From NCBI GenBank assembly GCA_013423325.1, contig BLJB01000060.1, positions 1 through 64,000 on the forward strand: 64,000 bases of DNA, written 5' to 3'. This stretch comes from Usnea hakonensis. Taxonomy: Eukaryota > Ascomycota > Lecanoromycetes > Lecanorales > Parmeliaceae. Shown here piece after piece: positions 58,967 through 64,000 of this stretch. A program made the position numbers and the translations under genes. Positions within the stretch are counted from its first letter, which is position 1, and each line of letters opens with the position of its first letter. The notes under the pieces are model-generated. The model had not been told where the DNA came from and did not search any database. It worked only from the letters and a program-made list of their open reading frames with translations.

Positions 58967-61834
58967 CTATCGTTTCGCATAGAATCCGCTCATCTCAAAG
59001 CCTAAAAGAAGCTGACCGATGGTGTTCCCCCCATCGTCTCCTGACACCTCGCCCGCATCGTGACTTGTAGTGCCGCCCTCGCCTCGCCGCTCGCTCAAGC
59101 CTCTGCAAACACTAATGAAGATCCTAACTTTCTTCCTGAACTTCTCATATGTCTCCTTCAATTCTATCTTGGAGCCCGAGTGGCCTATGTCTTGGGCTGC
59201 TTCAGTACGGGCGTGCTTCGCGAATGTCAGTATGAGGCTGAAGATCTCTTCGATCAATGTCATGACCTGCGCCTGTCTTTTCCTTAGGATCAAGGTAGAC
59301 ATTAAGTTGTCCAGCGTCTTTTCGTGAAAGTCGCGCAGCTTATGGAGACTGTCTCCATCGGTCGTGCCGTTGCTGTCTAAAGCTTTATCAATGTCATCCA
59401 GCCTTCGTTGGAGTGTATTCCAGTTCGCTTGAACGCCGTTAAAGAAATACCGGCAAATTGAGGAGACGAAGTGGTGGCTTTCGATTCGAAAGGTCTTATA
59501 AACAGGGTCTGACTCTCGCTTTTTTGCAAAACGAGGGTTTGTGTCACGAAAAAGCTGGTTGGCAACGAAAATCATTCGTTCTGCTCTTAGTAGGAGTTTG
59601 AAGATAACATCGTACTTCACCAGAGAAGCCTGAGTGATGACTGCGTCCAAAGGAGGCGGAGGCTTATACTGAAGCTTCAAAAAATCCAGGGCCTCAATAG
59701 AGTCAGGGTCCATACAACGCTGCAGCTCGTCTTCAGACATGTCTCGAATGGCAAAACTCAGACCTCCTGGTAGCTCTTCACGGAACATTGAGAAGCCCTC
59801 GGCTCTTCGCTCGAATTCGTAGAAGCTTTCTGTCAGAATGCCCATTAACGCCAGCCGTAATTCAGAGCTCGCTGGTGGCCAAGTTTCTCGGGATCCTAAC
59901 TTAAGGCCCGAGTTTCCAGCGCGGAAGCGACCCTGCCGGCGTTCAGCGGAGTCAAGCTCAGGGTCAAAGAGGGCGTGCGAAAGGCGAGAAGTGAACACTC
60001 CATCCCCAAAGAGGCTGTACCGATGAAGGAGAGAAAAGTGAGATCGTATATTGTGTTCTCTGAAGAGAAGATGTAAGCAAGCACGATTAATGAGAAGTGC
60101 GTGACTTGCAATTACAGGATTGAAAGATAAGACGGGAAGCAAGGACAATGGGGGGGCAAAAAGCTCTTCCTCCAACAAGTTGTCGTAGATACGTTCAGGT
60201 AGAAGAATATTGCCCCTCTCCACCTTCAAATCTGGCAACGGTTTCTCGAAACTTGCTATGGACGCGTGGATGTAGGCTTTCGCTGTCTCTTCCGAGAGAC
60301 CATTGGTCGTTCTCTCGACTGGCATATCGCGTTCCGTGTGCAGGTGTACATCTTTTGAATGGCCACTATTGGAATTATTGAAATCCGCGATGGCTTTTTC
60401 GAGATCATTTCCATGTTTTTGGGCTTGCAATCGATTTCTCTCCACATCAAGCCAGGAAAAGTGCCAATTCAGGACTAGCGCCTCCGAAGTACCAGCTTGC
60501 ATCGGTCTTGCAAGAGGATGCTCAGGGCTATGTCTTTCGAGTAGTCGCAAGCTCTTTCCAGTTTCGAATATTAGGAGCGATTCCTCTTCTGAGATAAAAT
60601 CTGGCATTGACAGATGCTCATAGATGTAACCAAGCTTCTCAATCTCCATGCCGCCCTCAAGTCTCTGCGTTTCTTCTCTTACGGCGGCAGAAATATTGCC
60701 ATGACCTAGGATTCCAGCCGCTGTCTTCTCCTTTAGACCCACCCATACGCTGACAGACTCTAGCCAGGGTTTGGATACACTTGCAAGAATCCGAAACAAC
60801 GCTGGCCGAATCCACGCAGTGGTATGTTCAGAATCTTCTACGTATTCGTAGAGCCGGGACAAGAGCTCTTCATCGCTTCTGGCTGCTTCAATTTTGACTA
60901 TCATGCCGATTAGACAAGACAATATCGATCCAGGCCGTTCAAAGAGTGCTTGAAGTTGGAGTAAAGTACGCGCCGACGCTGGAAAATCTCCGATTTGAGC
61001 GTGTAACGCCGCAACAATGGAAGAGATACTGCTCGCCAAAGCTATGGATGTTGGGAATGATTTGCTCGAGGTTTGTGTCTCATCAATGAAAGATTGTAAT
61101 CGTCTTGTTTTGTTGCCGTAGTCAATGAACATAGCATTCAAAAATTGAAATGTTTTAAGGCTGTAGCCTGACATGCGTCCGTTGCCGATCAGAGAGACAA
61201 AAGATCGTGCATGTTCATCATAGCAGTATAGCACGGATGCTCTGCCCATTCCAAGCTCGAGAAGACTAGATATCACAGCATGGGAATTGATCACACATCC
61301 CGATCTTGCTCCACGACCACCATTTTCTGGACCTCCGTCCTCGGCTGCGAGGATTGCATCATAAACCTGAGGCCCACCCTCACTAATATATGGCGTCCGA
61401 GGCTCTTGGAAGGTTTTAAAGTAGAATGATTCCCAGCTTTTTAAATGGGTCGCTTCTCGACCTTCTGGGTCGACAGGAAATGACCAGATATCGAGCGCTT
61501 CGAGGACTTCAACCGATTCTGTCGAGGACAGCACTGAAGTAGCATCGAGTGCGCCTAGGTCTTCTACGAGACCGTAATTAAAGGTGGAGAGATCAGGTAA
61601 TTGGAGTTCCAGGCCTTTCGGTGCGCCTAATAGCCCATGGTCTTCATATTGTAGATCTGTTGTGAGGAATCAGCAGCGAAGTTCTCCTCATAGAGCCAAA
61701 GATGAGGATGTACGCAGCGGTTCGAATGCGAATGCTGTAGAGTCATTTGCAGGGTCATCAAAATGAGCGAGGTTCGATTCTTTCCAGAGGTCTGGAATGG
61801 CAAAGACATTCCCATCTCCGACGTGTTTATCCAT
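58967..61834 (-). CDS. Gamma-tubulin complex protein, GCP5/GCP6 (Mod21/Alp16) type
   Basis: Component of the gamma-tubulin ring complex at the spindle pole body. Exons 61834-61714 and 61656-58967 give 936 residues. The first exon begins MDKHVGDGNVFAIPDLW. The 57-nt intron (GTACAT...CAACAG) joins FEPL|HLQYEDHG in frame. Grip1-like N-terminal features: SHAVISSLLELGMGRASVLY, and SLKTFQFLNAMFIDYGNKTRRLQSFIDE. Grip2-like C-terminal features: LLRAERMIFVANQLFRDTN, RIESHHFVSSICRYFFNGVQANW, LRDFHEKTLDNLMSTLIL, with an ending GFEMSGFY. The SGYSLKTFQFLNA region resembles GCP6-type proteins, but GCP5 is not excluded. It is divergent from eaf7 across 270 bp that contain a relic of the TIR element. Confidence 0.85.
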
Positions 61835-61870
61835 GAACCTCTTCGCGCGTCACCTTTCAAAATGACGAGC

Positions 61871-61945
61871 TTGCTTCAGTCCCTCAGACCTGAGAAGCCC
61901 TATCTTACCTGATCGGGTTTAGATGTGGCTAGTTGCTGACTACGC
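61871..61945. mobile_element. Relic of the TIR-element terminus
   Basis: TTGCTTCAGTCCCTCAGACCTG at 61871-61892 matches the left end of the element at 25808 in 20 of 22 positions, both differences being C/T. GCTGACTACGC at 61935-61945 is identical to the subterminal 25870-25880 word. No matching right end or target duplication was found, so this is a decayed or solo end. It lies 37 bp upstream of the GCP gene start codon. Confidence 0.6.
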
Positions 61946-62104
61946 CTCAGACGACGCGACATGACCACCAACGCGCTAGTCAGGCTAGCACGTGATCGAC
62001 GCAATCTGCCGGTTGCCCTACCTTATCATCTTACTTTATGTACTAAGGCTGGCTCCTACTCACTCTGTGTATGAACAATTCCAATTCCACACCCTTTTCC
62101 GGTC

Positions 62105-63140
62105 ATGCCCCCCAAAAAGAAAAATCGCCAGCCTTCGAGGGCTGCGTCTACACCCGCCGGTGATGCAGTCGAGCAGGGAGAAGAGAAGACACCAAGTCCA
62201 ACGAAGGCGGATTTGGGAACGGAAAGCATCAAATCAGATCCATGGACTGATGAACAAGAAACCTCGCTCTTCAAAAGCATGATAAGATGGAAGCCAGTAG
62301 GTTCGTGTTCAAAGTACATAAAACCGTGTCATCTACGTGAAGGACTGCTCTGAGTATGATTGCTAGGCATGCATAAGCATTTCCGAATGATTTCTATTTC
62401 TGAGAATCTGCGGAATCATGGCTATTTCTCGTCACAAAATGCTCATACTCGAATTCCAGGGGTATGGGAGAAACTGGGCACTCTGTATAATCTTGAGACC
62501 CTCGACGCAAGAGTCAGTCTTCCAGAATTTGGGCCACGAGAAAGCTCAGACTTATAGTTTCCAGGAGAACTCTTTTGGAGAACCGATCCAAACGGATGGC
62601 GATCCTGCTGAGCACCCATTCTGTCCGTTCTCACTACCGGAAGATGATTACTCGGACTTGATGTTCGCAAAAAGATTAGCGTCTGACGGAACTTCATCGC
62701 CGCCGATACTAGCCCACCAGTTCTCAGGCGCATCTGTTGAAGGAGCCAGAGCGGCAAGGAGATATAGCACTGTGGACGATACAGATGGTATGCATCCTCA
62801 ACAATATACGTAAAAGTGCGCATGCTCAGTCTATCCAGATCCACGTTCATCGCCTGCATCAATCAACGGACAAAAGCTAGGGCGTTTTACTCGTACATCT
62901 AAAGGCGCGCGGACATCATTGCTTGCAGAAGTCTCGACGGTTGGAGAGAGACAGGAGAGTAAAGGGTCAGTGGATCAAGGTGCTGACGAAGGTCAAAAGG
63001 ATGATGAAGAGGACGGCGTGGCTACGGAGGAAGATGAGAATGATAGCAAGGTTGCCCCCACAGTGAAGAGCACAAGCAAAGCATCGAAAGGAGCTGCATC
63101 AAAAATGAACGGGTCGCGGAGAAGTGGACGGAAGAGGTAG
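62105..63140 (+). CDS. eaf7: EAF7/MRGBP-type subunit of NuA4 histone acetyltransferase
   Basis: Chromatin protein of the NuA4 complex. Exons 62105-62300, 62367-62512, 62565-62787 and 62839-63140 give 288 residues. The Eaf7/CT20 domain is plain: DPWTDEQETSLFKSMIRWKPVG, GMHKHFRMISISENLRNHGY, RIPGVWEKLGTLYNLETLDARE, then FSLPEDDYSDLMFAKR. The third exon was placed by using the 52-nt intron GTCAGT...TTCCAG, which joins LDAR|ENSFG and leaves the frame that ends at 62557. The N terminus (MPPKKKNRQ) and the C terminus (SGRKR) are basic, with a Glu/Asp-rich stretch before the end. Confidence 0.9.
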
Positions 63141-63522
63141 GGCTTATGATTGCGGCATGCTGTATGGAACGAGGCAAATAACAAGTTTTGAAGCAGTAAT
63201 AAAGCAGTATAAGTCGTAGCTCCAAGAATGTGTAACAACCTCAAGAGTAAGAGGTCAAGCAAACTAGCACTCATGTCACATGTGATCGAAGCTTGTCCCG
63301 GTTGTCCGTCTCGGAAGACTTTCGGCCCTAAGGTACGCAACGGTTTTGCCTCGGCCCCTCAACTAGCTCTCAAGAACAATTGCAACCGCGGTCGAGAAAA
63401 TAATAGGACTTGAAACCCTTAAAATAAGTACCACAGCGACTGTTTCCTACTCTTCTCTTGTTTCTACTCATCAGGAGCTTCTTTTCTCCTTTTACTAACC
63501 TCCTTTGCCGACTTGCTCCGGG
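63141..63522. other. Spacer upstream of carnitine acetyltransferase
   Basis: 382 bases, with the promoter and leader of the next gene. No gene or repeat was seen. Confidence 0.5.
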
Positions 63523-64000
63523 ATGTTGCAAGCATTGGCAAGAAGGTCAACATTCCGTAACAGCTCGACCAACGTTCACCGTGCAAAGGTAGCTTTTAAA
63601 AGGTTACGGAGATAACCAAACTGGAAAAAAGGCTAACGAAATGCCTAGGCATTCAACATGTTGCCAGTAAATGCAAGACGGAGCTCGTCTGCATTACCCG
63701 AAGGCATGCGGTCTTTCCTCCCGTCTTGGGCTGCCCAGCGTCTCATCGCTAATACATTGAGTGTCAGGATACCGAGAAGACCTGTCGAAAGGCGCCATGT
63801 TACGATTTGAGGATTCGCTACCTAGACTCCCGGTCCCTTCCCTTGAAGAGACCTCGAAGCGTTATTTGAAGTCCGTGCAACCGCTGTTGAACAAAGCCGA
63901 ACTTGCGGCAACGAAGAAAACCGTCGACGAGTTCGTGGAACCTGGTAGCATTGGCCATGAGTTACAAAAGAGACTATGTGCCCGTCGAGAGGACACAAAA
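63523..64000 (+). CDS. Carnitine O-acetyltransferase, 5' part, cut by window edge
   Basis: Transfers acetyl groups between CoA and carnitine for transport between peroxisomes, cytosol and mitochondria. Only the N terminus is in the window. The conserved start of the acyltransferase fold is visible in the frame ATG 63801 onward: MLRFEDSLPRLPVPSLEE, RYLKSVQPLL, GSIGHELQKRL. Upstream, YREDLSKG leads into it. A 5' exon begins at ATG 63523 (MLQALARRSTFRNSS, an Arg/Ser-rich mitochondrial-like presequence). One model that closes in frame is 63523-63580 joined to 63768-64000 (intron 187 nt, GTGCAA...GTCAG). Another apparent splice at AAG|GTAGCT (63589) to 63650 leads into a 60-residue basic extension that then hits a frame conflict. 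The 5' structure is therefore uncertain. The family identity is not. Confidence 0.75.

Overview
The window is nuclear DNA from a filamentous ascomycete (Pezizomycotina). The genes are split by short introns, mostly 49-80 nt, with GTRNGT donors, CTRAY branch points and YAG acceptors. The content is typical of moulds: a chitin synthase without a myosin motor, a divergent nitrate reductase/nitrite reductase pair, and a transposon relic with a RIP-like AT-rich core. I cannot name the class or genus from the sequence. No tRNA, rRNA, CRISPR array or bacterial-type operon was seen.

Layout. 1-16 kb: chitin synthase (+), Hsp88/Hsp110 chaperone (+), nitrate reductase niaD (-) and nitrite reductase niiA (+), the last two divergent from a 1.66-kb shared promoter. 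16-23.5 kb: three minus-strand genes, for a Tos4/Plm2-type FHA protein, an unrecognised coiled-coil protein and a PH-domain protein. 23.5-26.6 kb: gene-poor, holding an AAG microsatellite and a 620-bp terminal-inverted-repeat element flanked by a perfect 9-bp duplication. 26.6-49 kb: VPS52, SEC62, a short-chain dehydrogenase, eIF5A, RRN7, an alpha/beta hydrolase, the ubiquitin-L40 fusion, a large DDB1/CPSF-A-type beta-propeller protein, a TBC Rab-GAP and a Yip1-family protein. 49-64 kb: eIF5B, SRP68, a large PPR protein, a GCP5/6-type gamma-tubulin complex protein, the NuA4 subunit EAF7, and the 5' end of a carnitine acetyltransferase cut by the window edge.

Functionally, niaD and niiA together reduce nitrate to ammonium. 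Several others serve protein targeting and traffic (SRP68, SEC62, VPS52, TBC GAP, Yip1) or translation and ribosome production (RRN7, eIF5A, eIF5B, ubiquitin-L40). I see no sign that these are anything but independent housekeeping genes. I rebuilt exon structures by hand from splice consensus, reading frame and expected family sequence. All complete models close in frame.

The most interesting signals are: (1) the element at 25808-26427, whose left end folds into a three-way junction, plus a relic of the same terminus at 61871, just upstream of the GCP gene; (2) the ubiquitin-L40 gene, whose start codon appears to be split by an intron and followed by a 7-nt micro-exon; (3) a stop-free, 3n-length intron in hsp88; (4) an unresolved, possibly alternative 5' end of the carnitine acetyltransferase; (5) a recurrent intergenic 9-mer, TACTCCGTA.
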